Positions 44,103 through 52,160 of a DNA stretch of 64,000 bases are shown here, piece by piece (within the stretch, counting starts at the first letter, position 1; each line of letters opens with the position of its first letter). The notes beneath the pieces were generated by a model. That model made no database searches. It worked only from the letters and a program-made list of their open reading frames with translations, and was not told where the DNA came from. A program made the position numbers and the translations under genes. Source of the stretch: Sphingomonas faeni. GTDB lineage: Bacteria; Pseudomonadota; Alphaproteobacteria; Sphingomonadales; Sphingomonadaceae. The DNA is taken from assembly GCF_003053745.1 (NCBI RefSeq), contig NZ_QAYE01000004.1:62001-126000 (forward strand), read 5' to 3'.

Positions 44103-46289
44103 ATGATCAACAGGCGTGAGATTTTAGTCGGCGGCGGCGCAGGGATCGGGCTCGTCGTTGCCTGGAGCCTCTGGCCACGAACATACGCCCCAAACCTCGT
44201 CGCCAACCCCGGCGAAACCCCGTTCGGCGCGTGGCTCAAGATCGGCACCGACGGCCACGTCACCGTCGCCGTCCCGCAGGTCGAGCACGGCCAGGGCGTT
44301 TACACCACCCTCCCCCAGATCGTCGCGGACGAGCTCGGCGCGGACTGGCGCACGATCGGCGTCGAGCCCGCCCCGCTCAACCCGCTCTACGCCAACCCAA
44401 TCGGCACGCACGACCTGTTCGAAGGCCTGTTCGACCGCCTCCCGCAAGGCACCCCGCAACCACCGATGCTCACCGGCGGATCGAGCTCGATCCGGATGTT
44501 CGAGCAGGCCTGTCGCGAGGCCGGCGCGGGCGCCCGCGCACTGCTCTGCATGGCGGCGGCCAAGCGCTGGGATGCCGACTGGACCCAGGTCAACGTCGAC
44601 GCCGGCTTCTGCACCTACCAAGCCAAGCGCATCCGCTTCGCCGAACTCGCCGAGGAGGCCGCGAAGTTTACCCTCCCCGATCCCCTACCGCTCGGCATCC
44701 AGGGCGCCGGCAAGTTGGTCGGCAAATCCGTCCCCCGCCTCGACACCCCCTCGAAAGTCGACGGCTCGGCTAACTTCGCAGGCGATGTCCGCCTCGCCGA
44801 CATGGTCCACGCCGCAATCCGCCAAGGCCCCGTCGGCGGTCGCCTGACAAGGGTCGACCGCGCCGCCGCCGACCGCATCCGCGGCGTGCTGTCGGTAGTC
44901 GAGAACCCGCGCTGGGTCGCGGCCGTCGCGACGACAGGGTGGGCCGCGCAAAAGGCTCTCGACGCGCTCGCCCCGCGGTTCGAGAACGATACCCCCCTCC
45001 CCGATACCAGGTCGATCGACGCAGCACTCGACGCCGCGCTAGCCCGTCCCGGCACGCAGATAGCGTCCGCAGGCGATGTCGCCGCAACCTTCCAGGGCGC
45101 CAAGCTCGTCACCGCAACCTACCGCGCTGGCCTCGGCCTGCACGCAGCGATCGAGACCCGCAGCGCAACCGCGTCCTTCTCCAACGGCCGCCTCGAACTC
45201 TGGCTGGCAACGCAAGCGCCGGGGCTCGCACGATCGGCAGCAGCGCGCGCGGCGGGCCTCAGCGAAGACGCCGTCGTCGTCCACCCGATGCTCATCGGCG
45301 GATCATTCGGCGTCGCACTCGAACACGACGTCGCCGAACAAGCGGCGGTGCTGGCGGTAAAGCTACGACGCCCGGTCAGCCTCGTCTGGTCGCGCGGCGA
45401 GGATTCGCTCCACGATCACTACCGCCCACCCGCCGTCGCGAAGATGGCCGCACGGCTCGCCCCCAACGGCGCGATCATGGGCTGGTCGGCAAACATCGCC
45501 GCCCCCTCCACCGGCGCCGAGATGGCAGGCCGGATGATGCCGGGCCTCCCGACCGAAGCCGCGCTGATCGGCGTCAAAGGCGATCGCTACGCCGTCGCGG
45601 GCGCGACGCCCGTCTATCGCATCCCAGCCTTTGCGATCGAGCACCACCCCGCCGAAATCGGCATCCCGACCGGCCACCTCCGCGGCGGCGCGCATGGCTA
45701 CACCGCATTCTTCACCGAATGCTTTCTCGACGAACTCGCGCGCGCCGCGCAGTCCGAACCGATGTCGTTCCGCATCGCCATGCTCGGCGGCGAACCGCGA
45801 CTCGCACGCTGCCTGTCGACCGCCGCAGCGCTCGGCGGATGGGACGGCGGCGTAGCCGGCAGCGGCCAGGGGATCGCAGCCCACGCCTTTCGCGGCAGCT
45901 ACATCGCGGTCATGGCAGAGGCGCACATGGGGCCCGACCAGCGCCCGGTCGTCGACCGCCTCGTCGCCGCGGTCGACTGCGGCGCGCAGATCAACCCTGA
46001 TATCGTCCGCCAGCAGATCGAGGGCGGGCTGATCTTCGGCATGGCCTCCGCACTCGGAGCCTCCACGGGCTTCACCCGCGGCCTCGCCCACGCACGCGGG
46101 TTCGACACGATCAGCCTGCCCCGCCTCGCCGACACGCCCGACATCACGGTCGAGGTCATCCGCAGCGACGAGGCCCCCGGCGGCGTCGGCGAACTCGGCG
46201 TCCCCGCGGTCGCACCGGCGATCGCGAACGCGCTCTATGCGTCAACGGGCTTCCGCATCCGCAATTTGCCTTTAAGACCAGCGCCATGA
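44103..46289 (+). CDS. molybdopterin-binding large subunit of a xanthine dehydrogenase-family oxidoreductase, orphan
   Basis: 728 residues, similar in layout to the beta subunit of isoquinoline 1-oxidoreductase. A twin-arginine-like start (MINRREILVGGGAGIGLVVAWSLW) suggests export of the folded protein to the periplasm. Two Ald_Xan_dh_C2-type regions follow, with GSANFAGDVRLADMVHA, HPMLIGGSFGVALEHD, HLRGGAHGYTAFFTE and the catalytic-Glu region GGVGELGVPAVAPAIANAL. The usual partner, a small [2Fe-2S] protein, is not found next to it. Its stop overlaps the hemH ATG by four bases. The substrate is unknown. Confidence 0.85.
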   Translation: MINRREILVGGGAGIGLVVAWSLWPRTYAPNLVANPGETPFGAWLKIGTDGHVTVAVPQVEHGQGVYTTLPQIVADELGADWRTIGVEPAPLNPLYANPIGTHDLFEGLFDRLPQGTPQPPMLTGGSSSIRMFEQACREAGAGARALLCMAAAKRWDADWTQVNVDAGFCTYQAKRIRFAELAEEAAKFTLPDPLPLGIQGAGKLVGKSVPRLDTPSKVDGSANFAGDVRLADMVHAAIRQGPVGGRLTRVDRAAADRIRGVLSVVENPRWVAAVATTGWAAQKALDALAPRFENDTPLPDTRSIDAALDAALARPGTQIASAGDVAATFQGAKLVTATYRAGLGLHAAIETRSATASFSNGRLELWLATQAPGLARSAAARAAGLSEDAVVVHPMLIGGSFGVALEHDVAEQAAVLAVKLRRPVSLVWSRGEDSLHDHYRPPAVAKMAARLAPNGAIMGWSANIAAPSTGAEMAGRMMPGLPTEAALIGVKGDRYAVAGATPVYRIPAFAIEHHPAEIGIPTGHLRGGAHGYTAFFTECFLDELARAAQSEPMSFRIAMLGGEPRLARCLSTAAALGGWDGGVAGSGQGIAAHAFRGSYIAVMAEAHMGPDQRPVVDRLVAAVDCGAQINPDIVRQQIEGGLIFGMASALGASTGFTRGLAHARGFDTISLPRLADTPDITVEVIRSDEAPGGVGELGVPAVAPAIANALYASTGFRIRNLPLRPAP

Positions 46290-47293
46290 CCCTGCCCCCC
46301 GATCATCCCCCGATTCCGAAACCCAAGATCGGCGTGTTGCTGATGAACCTCGGCACGCCCGATGGCCCCGATGCGAAATCGGTGAAGCGCTATCTCGGCG
46401 AGTTCCTGTCCGATTCACGCGTCGTCGAGATCCCGCAGATCGCGTGGCAGCCGATCCTGCGTGGCATCATCCTCAACACGCGCCCGAAAAAATCCGCGCA
46501 CGCCTATTCGCAGGTCTGGCGCGAGGACGGCTCGCCGCTCGCCGCGATCACGCGGTTGCAGGCCGCCGCGCTGAAGGATTCGTTCGGTCCGGAAGTGCTG
46601 GTCGACTGGGCGATGCGCTACGGCAATCCGTCGATCTCGGACCGGCTGACCGCGATGAAAGCTGCGGGCTGCGAACGCATCCTGCTTGCGCCGCTCTACC
46701 CGCAATATTGCGCAGCAACGACCGCGACCGCGAACGACAAGGCGTTCAAGCATCTCGCCGGGCTTCGTTGGCAGCCGGCGATCCGCACACTGCCGCCTTA
46801 CTATGACGACACGCTCTATATCGACGCGCTGAAGGACTCGCTCGAAGAGGGGCTGTCGGCGCTCGATTTCACCCCCGACGCGATCGTGGCCAGCTTCCAC
46901 GGAATGCCGAAGCGGACGTTGCAGCAGGGCGATCCATATCATTGCCACTGCCAGAAGACCGCGCGGCTGCTCGGCGAGCGGATGGGGCGCGAGCTTACGA
47001 TCGCGTTCCAGTCGCGGTTCGGGCCGCAGAAGTGGCTGGGGCCGGCAACCGACGAGACGCTCGTCGCGCTCGCCAAGGCGGGCAAGACCAAGGTGGCGAT
47101 CTTCGCGCCCGGCTTCTCCGCCGATTGCCTGGAGACGCTGGAGGAACTGTCGATCCGCGGTCGCGAGAGCTTCGAAGAGGCTGGCGGGACGCACTTCGCC
47201 TATCTCCCCTGCCTCAACGACAGCCCGGTCGGCGTGGAAATGTTGCGCAGCATTTTGGCGCGCGAGCTTGAAGGATGGGTGCGGGCTGGCTAG
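46286..47293 (+). CDS. hemH: ferrochelatase
   Basis: Inserts Fe(II) into protoporphyrin IX, the last heme step, at the inner membrane. 335 residues: KIGVLLMNLGTPDGPDAKSVKRYLGEFL, the catalytic histidine motif SFHGMPKRTLQQGDPYHCHCQKT, and PGFSADCLETLEEL with the acidic residue. There is no C-terminal [2Fe-2S] cluster motif of the animal type. ATG overlaps the preceding oxidoreductase stop (ATGA), implying coupled translation. Confidence 0.95.
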   Translation: MTLPPDHPPIPKPKIGVLLMNLGTPDGPDAKSVKRYLGEFLSDSRVVEIPQIAWQPILRGIILNTRPKKSAHAYSQVWREDGSPLAAITRLQAAALKDSFGPEVLVDWAMRYGNPSISDRLTAMKAAGCERILLAPLYPQYCAATTATANDKAFKHLAGLRWQPAIRTLPPYYDDTLYIDALKDSLEEGLSALDFTPDAIVASFHGMPKRTLQQGDPYHCHCQKTARLLGERMGRELTIAFQSRFGPQKWLGPATDETLVALAKAGKTKVAIFAPGFSADCLETLEELSIRGRESFEEAGGTHFAYLPCLNDSPVGVEMLRSILARELEGWVRAG

Positions 47294-47323
47294 CCTCCCA
47301 CAAAACACTGAGGAGAGAGACTG

Positions 47324-48046
47324 ATGGCACGCGTCGCAATTGTAACCGGTGGTACGCGCGGAATCGGCGAAGCGATCAGTCTCGCATTACAGGACATGGG
47401 CCTGACCGTAGCGGCTACCTATGCCGGCAACGACGACCGCGCCCGTGAGTTCACCGAGCGTACCGGGATCAAGGCATACAAGTGGGACGTCGCCGACTAC
47501 GACGCGTGCCAGGCCGGCTGCGCGCAGGTCGCCGCCGATCTGGGCGACGTGGACATTGTCGTGAACAACGCCGGCATCACCCGCGACGGCACCATCCTGA
47601 AGATGACCTACCAGGATTGGAAAGAGGTGATGGACACCAATCTTGGCGGTTGTTTCAACATGGCCAAAGCCGTCTTCCCCGGCATGCGCACGCGCAAATG
47701 GGGACGGATCGTCAACATCGGCTCGATCAACGGGCAGGCCGGGCAATATGGCCAGGTGAACTATGCTGCAGCCAAGTCCGGCATCCACGGCTTTACGAAG
47801 GCCTTGGCACAGGAAGGCGCGCGCGCGGGCGTGACGGTCAACGCGATCGCGCCGGGATATATCGATACGGACATGGTGGCGGCGGTGCCGGCCGACGTGC
47901 TGGAGAAGATCGTCGCGAAGATCCCGGTCGGGCGACTTGGCCAGGCGACCGAGATCGCGCGCGGGGTTGCGTTCCTGTGCTCGGAGGAGGGCGGATTCGT
48001 CACCGGGTCGACGCTCAGCATCAATGGCGGGCAGCACATGTACTGA
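47324..48046 (+). CDS. phaB: acetoacetyl-CoA reductase
   Basis: 240-residue classical SDR: TGGTRGIGEAI (NADPH-binding), NNAGITRDGTI, S and Y-x-x-x-K in GSINGQAGQYGQVNYAAAKSG, and the PhaB-like stretch QYGQVNYAAAKSGIHGFTKALAQEGA with ending STLSINGGQHMY. Reduces acetoacetyl-CoA to (R)-3-hydroxybutyryl-CoA for PHA synthesis. Strong ribosome-binding site GAGGAGAGAG. phaC and a phasin gene are about 5 kb away on the other strand; no phaA in the window. Confidence 0.92.
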   Translation: MARVAIVTGGTRGIGEAISLALQDMGLTVAATYAGNDDRAREFTERTGIKAYKWDVADYDACQAGCAQVAADLGDVDIVVNNAGITRDGTILKMTYQDWKEVMDTNLGGCFNMAKAVFPGMRTRKWGRIVNIGSINGQAGQYGQVNYAAAKSGIHGFTKALAQEGARAGVTVNAIAPGYIDTDMVAAVPADVLEKIVAKIPVGRLGQATEIARGVAFLCSEEGGFVTGSTLSINGGQHMY

Positions 48047-48049
48047 CGG

Positions 48050-48168
48050 GCGCAGGCAGCGCAAAGCGCCGCCGATGCCCGCGAGCAAAGCGAAGCGGGC
48101 AGCGCCCGGCACGGCCGGCGGGTCGGCTAGCCGAACCCGTCCGACGGCGGCTTTGCCGGCGGCGCTGA
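48050..48168. repeat. GC-rich degenerate repeat (class 7)
   Basis: Starts four bases after the phaB stop. It contains several palindromic pieces (GGCGCTTTGCGCT-like, GGTCGGCTAGCCGAACC, GGCGGCTTTGCCGGCGGCGC). Related to 36298-36415. Followed by about 150 bases containing half of a class 3 element (CCTGGGCCCCCTCCCCCGCG) and nothing recognisable otherwise. Confidence 0.5.
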
Positions 48169-48318
48169 GTAGATGTCTACCGGATAACCAAGGACGGTAC
48201 TGCTTGATCCTGGGCCCCCTCCCCCGCGGGGGACCTAAGAAGGATTGCGCTGTTTAAACCGAACCCCGCAGCGTCCGCGGCGAACAAGAGTGCCACCACA
48301 AAATGCCCAGCATCCTGC

Positions 48319-48418
48319 TCCCTCTCCCCTCGGGGAGAGGGCCGGGGTGAGGGGCTGTTCCAGGCGCAGCATTGCTTGGCTGCCCCTCACCCAACCCTCT
48401 CCCCTAAGGGGAGAGGGT
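48319..48418. repeat. inverted repeat (class 5 variant)
   Basis: CTCCCTCTCCCCTCGGGGAGAG and GGGGTGAGGGGC on the left; GCCCCTCACCCAACCCTCTCCC and a second hairpin CTCTCCCCTAAGGGGAGAG on the right. About 100 bases. Lies between convergent phaB and murA. Confidence 0.75.
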
Positions 48419-48449
48419 TACCCCGGCTCAAACTAAGCCCCAGCCACAA

Positions 48450-49733
48450 TCACCCGTCGCTGGCGCGCTCGATATCAGCACCCACCGCGCTCAGCTTCTC
48501 CTCAAGCCGCTCATACCCGCGATCCAGGTGGTACACCCGCCCAACCGACGTCTCGCCATCCGCCGCAAGCCCGGCCAAAATCAAGCTCATCGAAGCCCGC
48601 AGGTCGGTCGCCATCACCTGCGCCCCGACCAGCTTGTCGACGCCGCGCACCACCGCGGTCCGCCCGCGCACCTGGATATCCGCCCCCATCCGCGCCAGTT
48701 CCGGCACGTGCATGTAGCGGTTCTCGAAGATCGTCTCGGTCAGCACGCTGGCGCCGTCCGCCTTGCACAGCATCGCCATGAACTGCGCCTGCATGTCGGT
48801 CGCGAACCCGGGATACGGCGCGGTCGACAGCGTCAGCGGCTTCAGCACGCCGTCCGACGCGACCCGCACGCCGTCCTTGGTCGGCGTCACCGATACGCCC
48901 GCCTCGACCAGCGCATCGATCGTCGCGCCCATGTCCGGGATCGCCACGCCCACCAGCTCCAGGTCGCCGCCGGTGATCGCCGCCGCGCAGGCATAGCTGC
49001 CCGCCTCGATCCGGTCGGGCATCACGGCATAGGTCGCGCCGTGCAGCCGGTCGCGGCCTTCGATCGTCAGCGTCTCGGTGCCGATCCCGTCGATCGACGC
49101 GCCCATCGCGACCAGGCAGTTGCACAGGTCGACGATCTCGGGCTCGCGCGCGGCGTTCTCGATCACGCTCGTGCCCTTGGCGAGCACTGCCGCCATCACG
49201 ACGTTCTCGGTCGCGCCGACCGACACGATCGGGAAGCGGTAGCGTCCGCCCGGCAGGCGCCCGCCCGGCGCGATCGCCTTCACATAGCCCGCCGCCATCT
49301 CCAGCTCGGCGCCGATCGCTTCCAGAGCGCGCAAATGCAGATCGATCGGACGATTGCCGATCGCGCAGCCGCCCGGCAGCGACACCGTCGCCTCGCCGCC
49401 ACGCCCGAGCAGCGGCCCGAGCACCAGGATCGACGCACGCATCTTCCGTACGATGTCGTAAGGCGCCTCGGTCGAGGTCAGGTTACCCGCACGGATCGTC
49501 ATCACCCGGCCGAAATCCTCCGGCCGCGTGCCCTGGATCGCGGTCGACGCGCCGAGCTGGTTGAGCAGATGGCCGAAGCCGTCGACATCCGCCAGCCGCG
49601 GTAAATTGCGCAGCGTCAGCGGCTCTTCGGTCAACAACGCGCACGGCATCAGCGTGAGCGCGGCGTTCTTCGCGCCGGAAATGGGCAAGCGCCCGGACAG
49701 GCGATTGCCGCCGCGAATGAGAATACGGTCCAT
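48450..49733 (-). CDS. murA: UDP-N-acetylglucosamine 1-carboxyvinyltransferase
   Basis: First committed step of peptidoglycan synthesis: transfers enolpyruvate from PEP to UDP-GlcNAc. 427 residues; [15 protein letters not shown] (Lys/Asn substrate contacts) and the loop cysteine in [16 protein letters not shown], so the fosfomycin-target Cys is present. The C-terminus, [23 protein letters not shown], is canonical. ATG start. Confidence 0.96.
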   Translation of the reverse strand: MDRILIRGGNRLSGRLPISGAKNAALTLMPCALLTEEPLTLRNLPRLADVDGFGHLLNQLGASTAIQGTRPEDFGRVMTIRAGNLTSTEAPYDIVRKMRASILVLGPLLGRGGEATVSLPGGCAIGNRPIDLHLRALEAIGAELEMAAGYVKAIAPGGRLPGGRYRFPIVSVGATENVVMAAVLAKGTSVIENAAREPEIVDLCNCLVAMGASIDGIGTETLTIEGRDRLHGATYAVMPDRIEAGSYACAAAITGGDLELVGVAIPDMGATIDALVEAGVSVTPTKDGVRVASDGVLKPLTLSTAPYPGFATDMQAQFMAMLCKADGASVLTETIFENRYMHVPELARMGADIQVRGRTAVVRGVDKLVGAQVMATDLRASMSLILAGLAADGETSVGRVYHLDRGYERLEEKLSAVGADIERASDG

Positions 49734-49933
49734 CCCGGGTGTCTATCGCGGCTGGCGTTCTGCGCAAGGGCCGCGCATCGATCGGGCGACAGGCGGATGC
49801 TGGCCGGGGGTCGAGTCCCGCGTCGGGACCGGGCGCGCCTTCCGAAGCGCTAACACACCCCGCTTGATCGACTTTAATGCGCGGAAATCCTAGCTTTGCT
49901 CTGTGGTTCTCGAACATTGGGGACCATTACAGA

Positions 49934-50668
49934 GTGCCGGACAGCTGCTTCGCCGACCGCGTCGGCGATCTCATCGACCTGTCGATGAACGAGAAGGCTG
50001 CGTTAGCGCGGTTGGAGGAGCGCCCGCGAGACTTGCGTCGCGGTGCCGTCCTCGTGCGCGAGAATGATCCGCAGGCCGAACTCTTCATCCTGCAACGTGG
50101 CATGGCGATGAGCTATGTGCTGCTCGACGACGGCAGCCGCCAGATTTTGCGCTTTCTCTATGCCGGCGACATGCTGGCGGTCTCCGCGCTGGTCTATCGC
50201 GATTCGCCCGAGACGGTGGTCGCGCTGACCGACTGCACGGTCTGTTCGTTCGATCGGTCGGCGATGACCGGGCTCGTCACCGATCACCCGCGGCTGTCGG
50301 CGTTGATCATGGTCATGAACCAGATGGAGAAGGTCGCGCTGACCGACCGTCTCGCCGCCCTCGGCCGGACCTCGGCCAAGGCGCGGATCGCGGCGTTGCT
50401 GCTCGAAATGCGCAACCGCCTGCGGATGCGCGATCGCGCGACGGGCAACAGCTTCACGCTCGGGCTGACGCAGGAGGAGATCGGCGACGCCACAGGCCTC
50501 ACTGCGGTCCACGTCAACCGCATGTTGCGACAATTGGAAGAGGACGGCCTGATTCGCCGCGAGATGGGCCGAGTGACGTTGCTCAACGAGGTGCAATTGG
50601 CGCAGGCCGCGAACTACATCGACCGCTTCGAAGGGCTCGACCTGCGCTGGTTGCCGCCAGCGCGGTAA
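49934..50668 (+). CDS. Crp/Fnr-family transcription regulator
   Basis: About 244 residues: cyclic-nucleotide-binding-like beta-roll (about 20-130; LRRGAVLVRENDPQAELFILQRGMAMSY, RQILRFLYAGDMLAVSALVY), dimer helix, and a C-terminal winged helix (LGLTQEEIGDATGLTAVHVNRMLRQLEEDGLI). No N-terminal four-cysteine FNR cluster, so it is not an obvious oxygen sensor. I use the GTG at 49934 (VPDSCFADRVGDL); an ATG at 49877 would add 19 unconvincing residues. Divergent from murA. Confidence 0.87.
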   Translation: MPDSCFADRVGDLIDLSMNEKAALARLEERPRDLRRGAVLVRENDPQAELFILQRGMAMSYVLLDDGSRQILRFLYAGDMLAVSALVYRDSPETVVALTDCTVCSFDRSAMTGLVTDHPRLSALIMVMNQMEKVALTDRLAALGRTSAKARIAALLLEMRNRLRMRDRATGNSFTLGLTQEEIGDATGLTAVHVNRMLRQLEEDGLIRREMGRVTLLNEVQLAQAANYIDRFEGLDLRWLPPAR

Positions 50669-50680
50669 CCCCTTCCTTCA

Positions 50681-50804
50681 GTCCTCCCCCGCAAGGGGGA
50701 GGTGGCTGGCTCTTGCCAGACGGAGGGGGAGGATACTGAACAGCGGTTGGCGCTTGCCTCCCCCTCCGTCACCTTCGGTGCCACTTCCCCCTTGCGGGGG
50801 AGGA
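50681..50804. repeat. inverted repeat (class 5 variant)
   Basis: TCCTCCCCCGCAAGGGGGAGG at the left, CTTCCCCCTTGCGGGGGAGG at the right; inner pair GACGGAGGGGGAGG / CCTCCCCCTCCGTC. About 124 bases between convergent crp/fnr and clpS. Confidence 0.8.
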
Positions 50805-50833
50805 TCAAGACAGATCACCTCAAACGGTAAGGC

Positions 50834-51214
50834 TCACGCCTTCTCAAGCGTGCACTGCAGCGGATGCTGGTTCTGCTTGGCGAAATCCATCACCTGCGAC
50901 ACCTTCGTCTCCGCTACCTCGTAGCTGAACGTGCCACATACCCCGACGCCCTTCTGGTGGACGTGCAGCATCACGCGAGTCGCGGCCTCCATGTCCATCC
51001 GGAAGAAGCGCTGGAGGCACAGCACGACGAATTCCATCGGCGTATAGTCGTCGTTGAGCATCAGCACGCGGTACGGCGTCGGCTGTTTTGTCTTCGCGCG
51101 AGTCTTGGTCGCGATGCCGGCGCCGGTGCCGCCCCCGGTGCCATCATGGCCGTCCTCTCCATTATCGTCGCGGCGCTCGGCCATCTGCTCGCCCGTCCGC
51201 TGGGGAGTCGTCAT
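50834..51214 (-). CDS. clpS: ATP-dependent Clp protease adaptor ClpS
   Basis: Adaptor that delivers N-degron substrates to ClpAP. 126 residues from the ATG at 51214: an acidic, Gly-rich, Lys-ending disordered tail (about 1-45), then the ClpS core [24 protein letters not shown] with the conserved Asn-Asp-Asp and [19 protein letters not shown]. Other ATGs at 51184 and 51232 are possible; the frame is open to 51349 but the extra region comprises the phasin terminator. clpA is not in the window. Confidence 0.93.
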   Translation of the reverse strand: MTTPQRTGEQMAERRDDNGEDGHDGTGGGTGAGIATKTRAKTKQPTPYRVLMLNDDYTPMEFVVLCLQRFFRMDMEAATRVMLHVHQKGVGVCGTFSYEVAETKVSQVMDFAKQNQHPLQCTLEKA

Positions 51215-51307
51215 TTCAGGGGTCAAAAGCATGCTGCCAAAATATGGCATGCCGGGGGGCAAGGGCAAGGGGGCGCTGGCACCCGTCACGCGAAAACCGC
51301 AAACGCA

Positions 51308-51341
51308 AAAGGGGCGACCGTCGCATGACGGCCGCCCCTTT
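51308..51341 (-). terminator. intrinsic terminator of the phasin gene
   Basis: Read on the minus strand: AAAGGGGCGGCCGTC, loop ATGC, GACGGTCGCCCCTTT, then TTGCG. The 15-base stem has one mismatch and is followed by a short T-run, about 37 bases after the phasin stop. It lies upstream of clpS, separating the two genes' transcripts. Confidence 0.85.
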
Positions 51342-51377
51342 CTCGTCACCTGCCGGCCGAAGCCGGCATCGCGTGAC

Positions 51378-52058
51378 TTAGGCCGAGATCTTCATCTTGT
51401 CGGTCGCGACCGCAACGCGGTTCGAGATCGGCTGTGCGAACTCGCCGAACATCTTCAGCATCCGCTCGGTCGAGCGCGAGCCCTCGGCGATCATCGTGTC
51501 GAACGCGGTGCGCGCATAATCGCCCTGAAGCTTCATGAACTCGGCGGGCGACTTGGCGGCGGCGAGCGTCTTGGCGGCTTCGGTCGCGCTCTCGAACGAG
51601 GTCTTGGCGTACTCAGCGGCTTCCTGGCCGAGAGCCTCGACGTTCTTCGCGGCGATCTTCGACGACTCGACGAGCGCCTCGATGTTGCCCTTGCCGAATG
51701 CGACGAAATCTTCCGCCATCTTCGCCGACTTCTCCATCGCGCCCTTGGCTTGCTCGTTGAATTCGGCGGTGTTCGCGCCGCTGAAGAGGGCCTTGGTCTT
51801 CTCGGTGATGCTCTGGATCGTGTCCATTATGGCGTCCTTTGTTTCGCTGGCTGGGATCCCCGATGGCGCGGCGGCCTGAATCGGGGCGGGAATGTCCGTG
51901 TGCGGCAATACAAAAGCAGCCGCGAGAGGTTGAGGTGCCGACGTCTTGGCGATCGGCTCGGGTGCCGGTTTCGCCGGCTTGACGACGGTCCGAGGAGCCT
52001 TCGCGATGGCGGCAGGCTTCGAACCGGCCTTGGCCGTCCGTTTCACGATATCCACCAT
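51378..52058 (-). CDS. phasin family protein (PHA granule-associated)
   Basis: 226 residues from the ATG at 52058, chosen because AGAGG lies about seven bases upstream. The N-terminal third is Ala/Pro/Lys-rich and disordered ([23 protein letters not shown]). From about residue 85 an amphipathic helical Phasin_2-like domain follows ([43 protein letters not shown]). It coats PHA granules. It lies downstream of phaC on the same strand, with its own likely operator in the gap. Confidence 0.88.
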   Translation of the reverse strand: MVDIVKRTAKAGSKPAAIAKAPRTVVKPAKPAPEPIAKTSAPQPLAAAFVLPHTDIPAPIQAAAPSGIPASETKDAIMDTIQSITEKTKALFSGANTAEFNEQAKGAMEKSAKMAEDFVAFGKGNIEALVESSKIAAKNVEALGQEAAEYAKTSFESATEAAKTLAAAKSPAEFMKLQGDYARTAFDTMIAEGSRSTERMLKMFGEFAQPISNRVAVATDKMKISA

Positions 52059-52113
52059 CCACGCACCTCTCTTCGGAGTTATGTCGCGGTCTTCATACAC
52101 GATTCGCGGCGCC

Positions 52114-52137
52114 GCACAATAAAATTGTGCACTGCAC
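52114..52137. promoter_or_regulatory. overlapping palindromes upstream of the phasin gene
   Basis: GCACAAT-AAA-ATTGTGC (52114-52130) is a perfect inverted repeat, and GTGC-ACT-GCAC (52127-52137) overlaps its right end. TGC/GCA-rich dyads in front of phasin genes are typical binding sites of PhaR, the PHA-granule-sensing repressor. PhaR itself is not in the window, so the assignment is inference. Confidence 0.55.
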
Positions 52138-52160
52138 CATGACGCAAACGTAAGGTAGCG

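Noticed and set aside
49864..49885. TTGATCGACTTTAA considered as an FNR/Crp box upstream of the Crp/Fnr gene
   Set aside because: The right half does not match ATCAA; no convincing dyad.
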